Source: Streptomyces pacificus (GTDB lineage: Bacteria > Actinomycetota > Actinomycetes > Streptomycetales > Streptomycetaceae). From it: a stretch of DNA of 64,000 bases. The position numbers were made by a program, and so were the translations under genes. Under the pieces are notes generated by a model. That model was not told the origin of the DNA and made no database searches. It worked only from the letters and a program-made list of their open reading frames with translations. Position 1 is the first letter of the stretch, and every line of letters begins with the position of its first letter. This document shows positions 47,021-57,325 of the stretch, in pieces. The stretch spans positions 62,001 to 126,000 of the forward strand of contig NZ_BLLG01000002.1 of the NCBI RefSeq assembly GCF_011766325.1. Direction: 5' to 3'.

Positions 47021-48979
47021 TTGCAGGCGTCCGTACCCCTACGAACGAGGCATGCCGGCAGGCGGGGGGCGGTGGTCGCGGTGCTGCTGATGACCCTGGC
47101 CTCCGCCGTCCCGTCCACCGCCGCGGGGCAGGCCGCTCCGTCCGGGGGACTCCAGCGCGCCTTCACCAACGCCGCCGCAGAGTACCGGGTGCCGCCGCAG
47201 GTGCTGCTCGGCGTCTCCTATCTGCAGTCGCGCTGGGACGGGCACGGCGGCGCGCCGAGCGTCACCGGCGGCTACGGTCCGATGCATCTGACGGACGCCG
47301 CGACGGCGCTGGCGGAGGCCCCCCACCACTCGCACGGCACGGAGGATCCCCGCGGCGACACGGCCCGGGTTCTCCGGGCCGGCGCCGGCCACCCGCTCGA
47401 GAGGCGTGCAGCGCTTCCGGCCCGGCTGAGGACCCTGGAGCGTGCCGCGCACCTCAGCGGCATCCCCGCCGAGCGGTTGCGCGCCGACCCGGCCGCGAAC
47501 ATCCGGGGCGGCGCGGCGCTGCTCGCGGACGCCCAGCGGGAGCTGGGCCGTTCTCCGGGCGGCGGCGCGGCGGACTGGTACGGGGCGGTCGCCCGGTTCT
47601 CGGGCGCCGATGACACGGCGACCGCGACGGCCTACGCCGACGACGTGTTCGACGTGATCAGGACGGGGCGGAGCCGGACCACGGACGGCGGCCAGCGGGT
47701 GTCGCTGCGGGCCGAGGAGGGGCTGCGTCCGGACCGGTCGGCCGTGGCCCGGCTGGGTCTGCGCACCGCCGACCGGACGCCGACGGAGTGTCCGGTGACC
47801 GTGGCCTGCGAGTGGATCCCCGCTCCGTACGAGGAGTTCGGTGAGGGTGACTACGGCAACCACGACAGGGGGGACAGGCCGGCTTCGCAGTCGGTCGAGT
47901 ACATCGTCATCCATGACACCGAGGCGACCTGGGACACCACCCTCCGGCTGGTCCAGGACCCGGAGTATGTGTCCTGGCACTATTCGCTGCGGTCCTCGGA
48001 CGGGCATGTCGCCCAGCATCTGAGGCTGAGGGACGTCGGCTGGCACGCCGGCAACTGGTTCGTCAACGCCAAGTCGATCGGGCTGGAGCACGAGGGCTTC
48101 CTGGCCGACCCCGACGCCTGGTACACGGAGGCGATGTACCGCAGTTCCGCCCGGCTGGTGCGCTATCTCGCCCTTCGGTACGGCGTCCCGCTGGACCGGC
48201 AGCACATCATCGGCCATGACAACGTGCCGGGCACCCTGCCGTCGACCATCCCGGGCATGCACACCGACCCGGGTCCGTTCTGGGACTGGGCGCACTACTT
48301 CACGCTGCTGGGGCGGCCGTTCGTCGCCACCGCGGGGCCGGGTGCCGCCGCGGTGACGATCCGTCCCGACTACGACGGGCACCGGCCGGTGTACACGGGC
48401 TGCGCCGGGGCGGGCGGCCGTTGTGCGCCGCACGGCTCGGGCGCGGTCCGGCTGCGCACCGCCCCGGACGCCTCGGCGCCGCTGGTGAAGGACGCCGGGC
48501 TGCACCCGGGCGGCGGCGACTCGACGATGGGCGTCAACGACACGGGCGCGCGGGCCTCCACGGGCCAGCGCTTCGCCGTCGCGGAGCGCCGGGGGGACTG
48601 GACGGCCGTGTGGTACCTGGGCCGCAAGGCGTGGTTCCACAACCCGCGTACCCGGCCGGTCGCGGTGGGCACGCGGGCCGTGCTGGTCACCCCGCGCGCG
48701 GGGCTGCCGGAGGTTCCGGTGTACGGGCGCGCCTATCCGGAGGCCTCGGCGTACCCGCCGGGTGTGCCGGTGCAGGCGGTGACGCCGCTGCCGTACAGGC
48801 TGCTCGCGGGGCAGCGGTACGTGACCGCCGGCAGCACTCCGGGCGAGTACTACCGGGCGACGGCGTTCGACGCCGCGCAGCACACGGTGGTGCGCGGCGA
48901 AGAGCGGTACCACGAGATCCAGTTCGGTCACCGGGTGGCCTTCGTCAAGGCCACCGATGTGCGGGTCGCCAGCCGTTAG
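47021..48979 (+). CDS. Secreted N-acetylmuramoyl-L-alanine amidase
   Basis: 652 residues from a TTG at 47021 with GGAGG 6-7 nt upstream; an Arg-rich signal peptide (HAGRRGAVVAVLLMTLASAV) follows. Residues about 45-225 resemble a lysozyme/transglycosylase-like helical domain (EYRVPPQVLLGVSYLQSRWD, GGYGPMHL). About 285-430 is an Amidase_2/PGRP zinc domain: first ligand His298 in IVIHDTEATW, then GWHAGNWFVNAKSIGLEHEG and His414 in HTDPGPFWDW. The rest has two SH3-like wall-binding segments (DWTAVWYLGRKAWFHNP). It cleaves peptide stems from muramic acid, for wall turnover or mother-cell lysis. Extracellular. Confidence 0.9.
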   Translation: MQASVPLRTRHAGRRGAVVAVLLMTLASAVPSTAAGQAAPSGGLQRAFTNAAAEYRVPPQVLLGVSYLQSRWDGHGGAPSVTGGYGPMHLTDAATALAEAPHHSHGTEDPRGDTARVLRAGAGHPLERRAALPARLRTLERAAHLSGIPAERLRADPAANIRGGAALLADAQRELGRSPGGGAADWYGAVARFSGADDTATATAYADDVFDVIRTGRSRTTDGGQRVSLRAEEGLRPDRSAVARLGLRTADRTPTECPVTVACEWIPAPYEEFGEGDYGNHDRGDRPASQSVEYIVIHDTEATWDTTLRLVQDPEYVSWHYSLRSSDGHVAQHLRLRDVGWHAGNWFVNAKSIGLEHEGFLADPDAWYTEAMYRSSARLVRYLALRYGVPLDRQHIIGHDNVPGTLPSTIPGMHTDPGPFWDWAHYFTLLGRPFVATAGPGAAAVTIRPDYDGHRPVYTGCAGAGGRCAPHGSGAVRLRTAPDASAPLVKDAGLHPGGGDSTMGVNDTGARASTGQRFAVAERRGDWTAVWYLGRKAWFHNPRTRPVAVGTRAVLVTPRAGLPEVPVYGRAYPEASAYPPGVPVQAVTPLPYRLLAGQRYVTAGSTPGEYYRATAFDAAQHTVVRGEERYHEIQFGHRVAFVKATDVRVASR

Positions 48980-49067
48980 GGGGCGGGACGGCAGGGCGGC
49001 GGCGCGCCTCCGGTTCATTCGGACGGGTGATCAACGGCGTTGCGTGGCCCGGAACGGCGACGGGTAG

Positions 49068-51386
<2,319 letters not shown>

Positions 51387-51399
51387 CCCTCGCACAGAA

Positions 51400-51424
51400 G
51401 GATCCCTCCGGTCCGGAGGGATCC
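51400..51424 (+). terminator. Terminator after geosmin synthase
   Basis: GGATCCCTCCGG (51400-51411) and CCGGAGGGATCC (51413-51424), perfect 12-bp arms around one T, 13 bp after the stop. It also lies between geoA and the convergent gene ending at 51521. Confidence 0.88.
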
Positions 51425-51520
51425 GGCCGCTTCCTTCGGATCCGCCCGCCCTGGCCGGGGCCGTCGCACGGTGCCCCGATCCGGGCGGGCCGGGTCGGGG
51501 CACCGGCCGGGCGGGCCGGG

Positions 51521-52021
51521 TCAGCCCTGCTGGAAGAGTTCCGCGGGCAGAGGCTTCAGCAGCGCGTACAGGTCGTCGGTGATCGGCCGGTCCCAGCTCG
51601 CGATCGTGACGAGGACATTGTCGCTGCGGTCGAACTGCACGCAGGAGATCCGGCTCTGGGAGAGCTTGACCCTGCGGACGATCAGCAGGTTGTCGCCCTG
51701 CATGACGGGGACGTCCTCCGTGCCGGCGACCGTGACCTCCTCGTCGTCCTCGAGCGCCGCGAGCAGCTGGGCGACTTCGAAGGGGGCCTCCCCCTCGGCG
51801 ATGTCGCGGGCGGGCGAGCCTTCCGGCAGATTGCCGATGATCATCGCGGGGCCCCGGCCGCCGAACAGGTCGTAGCGCAGGAAGACGCCCTGGCAGCTGC
51901 CGTCGGGCGCGGGAAGCAGCCCGGCTCCCAGATTGCCGGGCCAGTCCCCCGGGTCCATGGCCAGGACGTCGAAGTCCGGGCCCGCGGGAGTGGAGGCGCT
52001 GCGGCGGCGGAGGAAGGACAT
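51521..52021 (-). CDS. Conserved hypothetical protein
   Basis: 166 residues from the ATG at 52021. After a basic start (MSFLRRRSAS), acidic beta-rich sequence follows: DFDVLAMDPGDWPGNLGAGL, CQGVFLRYDLFGGRGPAMII, EEVTVAGTEDVPVMQGDNLL, SQSRISCVQFDRSDNVLVTI. It is soluble, with no known catalytic motif. It is typical of small conserved Streptomyces proteins of unknown role. It is 158 bp downstream of the DUF397 gene on the same strand and possibly co-transcribed. Confidence 0.75.
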   Translation of the reverse strand: MSFLRRRSASTPAGPDFDVLAMDPGDWPGNLGAGLLPAPDGSCQGVFLRYDLFGGRGPAMIIGNLPEGSPARDIAEGEAPFEVAQLLAALEDDEEVTVAGTEDVPVMQGDNLLIVRRVKLSQSRISCVQFDRSDNVLVTIASWDRPITDDLYALLKPLPAELFQQG

Positions 52022-52179
52022 GCCGACATGGTACGTGCCCGGGGCGCGATGCCGCCGACGGGGCGCACGCCCGCGCGACGCCCCGGTGTGACTGCGCCGT
52101 GCCGCGTGACGCACCGCAGCGGGCGGGCCGGGGTGGCGGTCCCGCGGTGCCACGCCGGGGCCGCCGCCGGAGGGGCGGA

Positions 52180-52422
52180 TCAGGTGAGGTCGAACTCGCC
52201 GTGCCGGGCGTTCATGACGAAGGCCCGCCATTCCGCAGGACTGAAGATCAGTGACGGGTTCTCCGGGCGGCGGCCGTTCCGCATGGCGATGAAGCCCTCG
52301 ACGAAGGCGATCTGCACGTCGCCCGCTCCCTGCGACCCCGACTGCCAGTCCGCCTGGCTGAGGTCGAGGTCCGGCTTGTCCCCACCCGAAAGCGGCTGCT
52401 CTGTGGTGATGATGTCGGCCAC
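52180..52422 (-). CDS. DUF397 domain protein
   Basis: 80 residues. The DUF397 core reads ADWQSGSQGAGDVQIAFVEG and SLIFSPAEWRAFVMNARHGE. These small proteins are the partners of XRE-family regulators (for example WblA-type or BldB-linked pairs) in actinobacteria. Here no XRE gene is adjacent, so it is an orphan. ATG start with an AGGAG-type site. Confidence 0.85.
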   Translation of the reverse strand: MADIITTEQPLSGGDKPDLDLSQADWQSGSQGAGDVQIAFVEGFIAMRNGRRPENPSLIFSPAEWRAFVMNARHGEFDLT

Positions 52423-52681
52423 GTCCGTGCTCCTCCCGGTTCTTCGTCCGGGGTCAGCCTAGCGATCGGGGCCGGTCGCGGACAGGCTGCCGCGGCGGGA
52501 GTCGCCGCCGGAAGGCCGGGCCGGGCCCTCGAGGGGCGTCACTCCTCGCCGCGCCGCGGCCGCCGACACGCCGCACTCTCCCACACGCCACAGCCGCCGA
52601 CACGCCGCACCCGTGGCAGGCCACACCTCCGGCAGGCGGCCTCCTCTCCCGGAGCGGCGCGACCGCGGCCGGGCCCGGCGC

Positions 52682-53851
52682 TCAGGTCTCCGGCGGCCCG
52701 GCCCCGACCAGCCACATGGAGAAGAACTGGGAGCCGCCGCCGTAGGCGTGGCCGAGGGCCTTTCGGGCCCCCGCCACCTGGTGCGCACCCGCCCGGTCCC
52801 GCACCTGGAGGACCGCCTCGGCGAACCGGATCATCCCGGAGGCGCCGATGGGGTTGGTGGACAGCACCCCTCCGGACGGGTTCACCGGCAGGTCCCCGCC
52901 GAGTTCCGTCACACCGGACTCGGTGAGCTTCCACCCCTCGCCCTCGGCCGCGAATCCCAGGTTCTCCAGCCACATCGGCTCGTACCAGGAGAAGGGCACA
53001 TACATCTCGACGGCGTCGATCTCGCGGCGCGGGTCGGTGATACCCGCCTGCCGGTAGACGTCCGCCGCGCAGTCCTTGCCGGCCTGCGGCGACACGAAAT
53101 CCTTGCCGGCGAACAGCGTCGGTTCGCTGCGCATCGCGCCGCCGTGCACCCAGGCCGGGGGGTACGGCGCGCGGGAGGCCCCGGCCCGGTCGGCAAGGAC
53201 CATGGCGCAGGCGCCGTCGGAGGACGGGCAGGTCTCCGAGTACCGGATCGGATCCCACAGCATCGGCGAGGACTGCACCTTCTCCAGGGTGATGCCGTGC
53301 TCGTGGAGATGCGCGTAAGGGTTCCGCAGCGCGTTGCGCCGGTCCTTGTACGCGACCAGGGAGCCGACGGTGCCGGGCGCGCCGCTGCGGCGGATGTAGG
53401 CGCGCACATGCGGGGCGAAGAACCCGCCCGCGCCCGCGAGCAGCGGCTGCTGGAACGGGACGGGGAGCGACAGGCCCCACATCGCGTTCGATTCGGACTG
53501 CTTCTCGAAGGCGAGGGTCAGCACGGTCCGGTGGACCCGGGCCGCCACGAGACCTGCGGCGACCAGTGCCGTGGAGCCACCGACCGATCCCGCCGTGTGC
53601 ACCCGCAGCAGCGGCTTGCCGACGGCGCCGAGGGCGTCGGCCAGATAGAGCTCCGGCATCATCACGCCCTCGAAGAAGTCGGGGGCCTTGCCGATGACGA
53701 CGGCGTCGATGTCGGCCCAGTCGAGGGCGGCGTCGTCCAGGGCACGGCGCGCGGCCTCCCGGACCAGCCCGGCGATCGACACGTCGCGGCGGGCTGCGAC
53801 GTGCTTCGTCTGGCCGACGCCGACGACGGCCACCGGCTCCTTAGCGGGCAT
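52682..53851 (-). CDS. Thiolase-fold lipid-transfer-type protein (Ltp-like) A
   Basis: 389 residues from the ATG at 53851. The thiolase/SCP-x fold shows VAVVGVGQTKHVAAR, LLRVHTAGSVGGSTALVAAG and the C-terminal LPVNPSGGVLSTNPIGASGM. At the place of the usual catalytic cysteine there is a Ser/Gly in HTAGSVGG, so it is not a classical thiolase; the Ltp class pairs with DUF35 proteins and does retro-aldol or transfer steps. It overlaps the next thiolase-fold gene upstream (53841-54893) by 11 bp. It is the last gene of the cluster. Confidence 0.88.
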   Translation of the reverse strand: MPAKEPVAVVGVGQTKHVAARRDVSIAGLVREAARRALDDAALDWADIDAVVIGKAPDFFEGVMMPELYLADALGAVGKPLLRVHTAGSVGGSTALVAAGLVAARVHRTVLTLAFEKQSESNAMWGLSLPVPFQQPLLAGAGGFFAPHVRAYIRRSGAPGTVGSLVAYKDRRNALRNPYAHLHEHGITLEKVQSSPMLWDPIRYSETCPSSDGACAMVLADRAGASRAPYPPAWVHGGAMRSEPTLFAGKDFVSPQAGKDCAADVYRQAGITDPRREIDAVEMYVPFSWYEPMWLENLGFAAEGEGWKLTESGVTELGGDLPVNPSGGVLSTNPIGASGMIRFAEAVLQVRDRAGAHQVAGARKALGHAYGGGSQFFSMWLVGAGPPET

Positions 53852-54893
53852 GCGGTTCTCCTTCGAGGACGGCGACCAGGTTCTGCTGCAGACAGGGGCC
53901 GGAGGTGGCATGGGCGAGGGCGCGGTCACAGGTGCCGCGGTGGACGGCCGCGGCGGCCTCGCCCACGCGGATGAGGCCCGCCGCCATGACGGGGTTGGCC
54001 GCGAGGGCACCTCCCGAGGGGTTGACGGTGACGGAGCCGCCGAGGCGCAGGGCCTTGCGCAGTACCACCTCCTGGGAGGTGAACGGGGCATGCAGTTCGG
54101 CGGTGTCCACGGGCCGCTCGAAGGCTCCGGCGCGTTCGGCGGCGAGTCGGGTCGACGGCGAGTCGGTGAGGTCCCGCACGCCGAGGGCGTGCGGTTCGAC
54201 GCGGTGGTCCATGCCGCGGATCCAGGCGGGGCGGGCGCACAGCTCCCGGGCGCGGTCACCGGCGGCGAGCACCACCGCGGCCGCTCCGTCGCCGACGGGC
54301 GGGCAGTCGCCGGTGCGCAGCGGCCGGACGACGTACCCGCCCTGCGGACGGGGCCCGCGGAGCTGCGCGTGCGGGTTGCCCTCGGCGGCGGTCCTGCTGC
54401 GCTGCGCGATCGCGGCCAGGGCCGGCTCGTCCGTCTCCCCCGAGTCGATGAGCGCCTGGGCCTGGAGGGCGGCGAGCGCGATGGAGTCGGGCCACAGCGG
54501 CGCGAGGTAGTACGGATCCAGCTGGCGGGTCAGCACATCCCGCACGGAACCGGGCGAGGACTTGCCGTACGCGTAGACGAGGGCCGTGTCCGCCTCGCCG
54601 GTGAGGAGCTTGACCCATGCCTCGTAGAGCGCCCAGGCACCGTCCATCTCCACGTGCGACTCCGCGATGGGCGGCCAGGCGCCCACCCCGTCGAGGGCCA
54701 TCGTGAAGGAGAACGCCCGGCCCGCCAGGTAGTCGCACGAGCCGGAGCAGGTGAAGCCGATGTCGCCGGTGCGCAGCCCGGTCCGCCCGAGGACGTCGTG
54801 GAGCACGGGCATGAGCATCTCCACCTCGGAGACCTCCTCGCTGCTGCGTACGTGGTCGGTCTGGGAGAAGGCGACGATCGCGACGTCTCGCAT
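53841..54893 (-). CDS. Thiolase-fold lipid-transfer-type protein (Ltp-like) B
   Basis: 350 residues, MRDVAIVAFSQTDHVRSSEE, with a Cys-containing block at the nucleophile position (GFTCSGSCDYLAGRAFSFTM) and the thiolase C-terminal block VTVNPSGGALAANPVMAAGL. It is 2 bp after the DUF35-type gene and overlaps Ltp-like A by 11 bp, so the three are translationally linked. Paired Ltp plus DUF35 proteins form heteromeric acyl-CoA-processing complexes in actinobacterial steroid and fatty-acid breakdown; the same is inferred here. Substrate is not known. Confidence 0.88.
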   Translation of the reverse strand: MRDVAIVAFSQTDHVRSSEEVSEVEMLMPVLHDVLGRTGLRTGDIGFTCSGSCDYLAGRAFSFTMALDGVGAWPPIAESHVEMDGAWALYEAWVKLLTGEADTALVYAYGKSSPGSVRDVLTRQLDPYYLAPLWPDSIALAALQAQALIDSGETDEPALAAIAQRSRTAAEGNPHAQLRGPRPQGGYVVRPLRTGDCPPVGDGAAAVVLAAGDRARELCARPAWIRGMDHRVEPHALGVRDLTDSPSTRLAAERAGAFERPVDTAELHAPFTSQEVVLRKALRLGGSVTVNPSGGALAANPVMAAGLIRVGEAAAAVHRGTCDRALAHATSGPCLQQNLVAVLEGEPHAR

Positions 54894-54895
54894 GG

Positions 54896-56053
54896 CTACA
54901 GCAGCTCCCGGTAGGTGTCGTAGTCCGCGTCGGGTTCGCCGGTGGGGCGGTAGTGGTCGGGGTGCCGGCCGCCTTGCGTCCACACCGGTTCGACGCGCAG
55001 GCCCATGCGCACCCGGTCATACGGGATGCCGGCGATGCGTGCGTGGAGCGGCAGGTCGGCACCGTCGAGCGCGATGTGCGCGTAAACGTAGGGCACTTCG
55101 ATATCGAGGTTCTTCGCCTTGATGTTGACGATGCAGAACGTGGTGACGGTGCCCCGAGGACCGACCCCGACCTGTTCCGAGGTGGCGACGCCGCAGGTCG
55201 GGCAGGCACCGCGGGGCGGTACGTACACCTTGCGGCAGGAGGGGCAGCGCTCGCCGGTGATCCGGCGCTCCGCGAGGGCGTTGATGAAGCGGCTCTGGGC
55301 GCGGCCGGGTGTGTAGGTGTAGTCGAGCCGGGCCGGGGCCACGACACCGGTCACGGGGTCGTCGAACGCACCGCTGTGGGGACGCGGTCCGGCCGCCGCA
55401 CGCCTCCCGGCACCCGGGGCCGCGGGATCCACCCGCCTCCCCTCTCCGTTCGCGGGCCCGCCTGCCTTTCCGTGTCCGGCTGCGTGTCCGGCTGCGTGTC
55501 CGGCTGCGTGTCCGGCTGTGTGGCGGTTCCCGCCTCCCCCTTCGCGGTTCCCGCCGCCGCTCTCACCGCCGCCTTCGTCGCCGTTCTCGTACGGCTCGAA
55601 GCAGGCGATGTCCGTGATGGCCCCGCCCCGGTCCTGGGCCCACCGGACGCGGACGCGCATGCCCGTGCGCACGGCGTCGGGGCCGGGGGCGTCGAGAGCG
55701 TGGAGGAGGCCGGTGTCGGCGCCGTCGAGCCTCACCAGCACCCAGGCGAAGGGGGTCCGGAGCGGCTGGCCCCGGCGCGGGTCCGGGTTCCAGGCCCAGG
55801 TGGTGACAGTGCCGGCGGTGCCGACCTGGACGAGGTCGCCGATCTCCTCGGAGGTCTCGGGGTCGTACTCGACGGGCGGTACGAGGACCCGGCCGCCGGC
55901 GGTCCTGACACCGAGCACGGTGCGTTCGCGAAGTCCCGTGAGGAAGGCGGACTGCACGGGGCCGAGGGAGCGGGTGAACGGGAACTCGACGACGAGAGGG
56001 GCGCGCGGCACTTCCGGTGCCGAGGGCGCCCCGGACGCGGGGGTGGCGGACAT
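54896..56053 (-). CDS. Duplicated DUF35/OB-fold acyl-CoA-associated protein
   Basis: 385 residues with two DUF35-type OB folds. The first (about 20-155: VVEFPFTRSLGPVQSAFLTG, GTVTTWAWNPDPRRGQPLRT) has lost the zinc-ribbon cysteines. The second (about 245-385) retains them (CPSC and CPTC) and has TVTTFCIVNIKAKNLDIEVP. A low-complexity linker with (AAGH) repeats joins the halves. DUF35 proteins are the partners of Ltp-type thiolases. A single-chain tandem is less common than separate proteins. The stop is 2 bp before the downstream Ltp-like B start. Confidence 0.9.
   Translation of the reverse strand: MSATPASGAPSAPEVPRAPLVVEFPFTRSLGPVQSAFLTGLRERTVLGVRTAGGRVLVPPVEYDPETSEEIGDLVQVGTAGTVTTWAWNPDPRRGQPLRTPFAWVLVRLDGADTGLLHALDAPGPDAVRTGMRVRVRWAQDRGGAITDIACFEPYENGDEGGGESGGGNREGGGGNRHTAGHAAGHAAGHAAGHGKAGGPANGEGRRVDPAAPGAGRRAAAGPRPHSGAFDDPVTGVVAPARLDYTYTPGRAQSRFINALAERRITGERCPSCRKVYVPPRGACPTCGVATSEQVGVGPRGTVTTFCIVNIKAKNLDIEVPYVYAHIALDGADLPLHARIAGIPYDRVRMGLRVEPVWTQGGRHPDHYRPTGEPDADYDTYRELL
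55472..55522. repeat. In-gene 12-bp repeat encoding AAGH
   Basis: About four copies of a GGCTGCGTGTCC-type 12-bp unit in the linker of the DUF35 gene, translating to HAAGHAAGHAAGH on the minus strand. Confidence 0.85.
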
Positions 56054-56351
56054 GGGACTCCTTCTGCCGCTTGTGCTGCCGGACGTTCTGCCGCGCCCTC
56101 TGGCGCATGCTCCCCTCTTGTGCGGAGGCCGCCGTGTCTCCCGCCGGCACCGCGCCGCCTCTCGCACCCGCTGCTCCACGGCTGCGCGGGCCGGCCCCGG
56201 CCCGTCCGCGGACTGCCGTGGTTCTCCCGCGCGGCGTAGCCGGGTCGGGTCACCGGGTGTGACAGCCGGTTTCGGCCCGCCGGGGCCGGGCCGGCGGGGC
56301 GGTGGCCGCGGGGCCGGGGGCTCCGCCGCGCGCGACCGGGCGGTGGAGCGG

Positions 56352-57152
56352 TCAGGCCCTGCGGTACTGCGGTGAGCGGTTCTCGGCGAAGGCGCGGGCG
56401 CCCTCCTTGGCGTCGGCGGTGTCGAAGACCGGCCAGCCGCGTCTCAGTTCTGCGGCCAGCCCCTCGGTCTCAGTCATCTCGGCCGTCTCGTACACGGACG
56501 CCTTCACCGCCTCCACGGCGAGCGGTCCGCAGGCGTTGATCCTCTCCGCGATGTCGAGGGCCCGCTCCAGAGCGGCGCCGTCGGGGACGACACTGCCGAC
56601 AAGGCCGATGCGCGCCGCCTCCACAGCCGTGTAGGAGCGGCCGGTGAGCAGCATCTCGAGGGCGTGGGTACGCGGGATCTGGCGCGGGAGCCGCACGGTG
56701 GAGCCGCCGATCGGGAACAGGCCCCGGCGGACCTCGAACAGCCCGAACACGGCGCTCTCGCCGGCCACGCGGATGTCCGTGCCCTGAAGGATCTCGGTGC
56801 CGCCGGCGATGCAGGGGCCCTCGACCGCGGCGACGACCGGCTTGCGGGGGCGGTGGTGGCGGAGCAAGGCCTTCCAGTGGAGGTCCGGGTCGGCCTTGAA
56901 CCGGTCGCGGTACCCCTCGCCGTCCATCCCCTTCCCCGCGAGGGCCTTGAGGTCCATCCCCGCGCAGAACGAGCCGCCGGCGCCGGTCAGGACGACCGAG
57001 CGGACGCCGTCGTCCGCGTCGGCCTCCAGCCAGGCGTCGTACAGCCCCACCAGCATGGACAGCGACAGCGCGTTCCTGGCCTCGGGTCTGTTCAGCGTGA
57101 GCACCAGCGTGGCGCCTTCGCGCCGCACGGTGAGGTGTTCCGTACCCGCCAT
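56352..57152 (-). CDS. Enoyl-CoA hydratase/crotonase-family protein
   Basis: 266 residues. Crotonase blocks VLTGAGGSFCAGMDLKALAG (oxyanion hole) and VVAAVEGPCIAGGTEILQGT are typical, and the C-terminal helix PQYRRA ends as in hydratases. The catalytic glutamates are not obvious in their usual context (GTEILQGT has one), so either hydratase or isomerase activity is possible. It is divergent from the acyl-CoA synthetase gene with a symmetric operator between them and belongs with the Ltp/DUF35 genes that lie 298 bp downstream. Confidence 0.9.
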   Translation of the reverse strand: MAGTEHLTVRREGATLVLTLNRPEARNALSLSMLVGLYDAWLEADADDGVRSVVLTGAGGSFCAGMDLKALAGKGMDGEGYRDRFKADPDLHWKALLRHHRPRKPVVAAVEGPCIAGGTEILQGTDIRVAGESAVFGLFEVRRGLFPIGGSTVRLPRQIPRTHALEMLLTGRSYTAVEAARIGLVGSVVPDGAALERALDIAERINACGPLAVEAVKASVYETAEMTETEGLAAELRRGWPVFDTADAKEGARAFAENRSPQYRRA

Positions 57153-57216
57153 TCCCTTCCTCCCGTCTCGAGACCTAGAACAGGTTGCAGGAGCGGGCGG
57201 AGCAGTTCAATAGTTT

Positions 57217-57233
57217 TCTGACAGTCAGTCAGA
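57217..57233. promoter_or_regulatory. 17-bp TetR-type operator between crotonase and acyl-CoA synthetase
   Basis: TCTGAC-AGTCA-GTCAGA, exactly symmetric arms, in the divergent promoter region. The TGAC/GTCA spacing is as in TetR-family fatty-acid regulators. No tetR gene is in the window. Confidence 0.6.
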
Positions 57234-57325
57234 TTTGTTGGGTGAGGGCCCTTCCCAGTTGCGGACGGTGGCGCTCTAATGACCGCTCCGAGGCGGACAC
57301 GGTGCGGCCGGGGTCAGGAGGAACG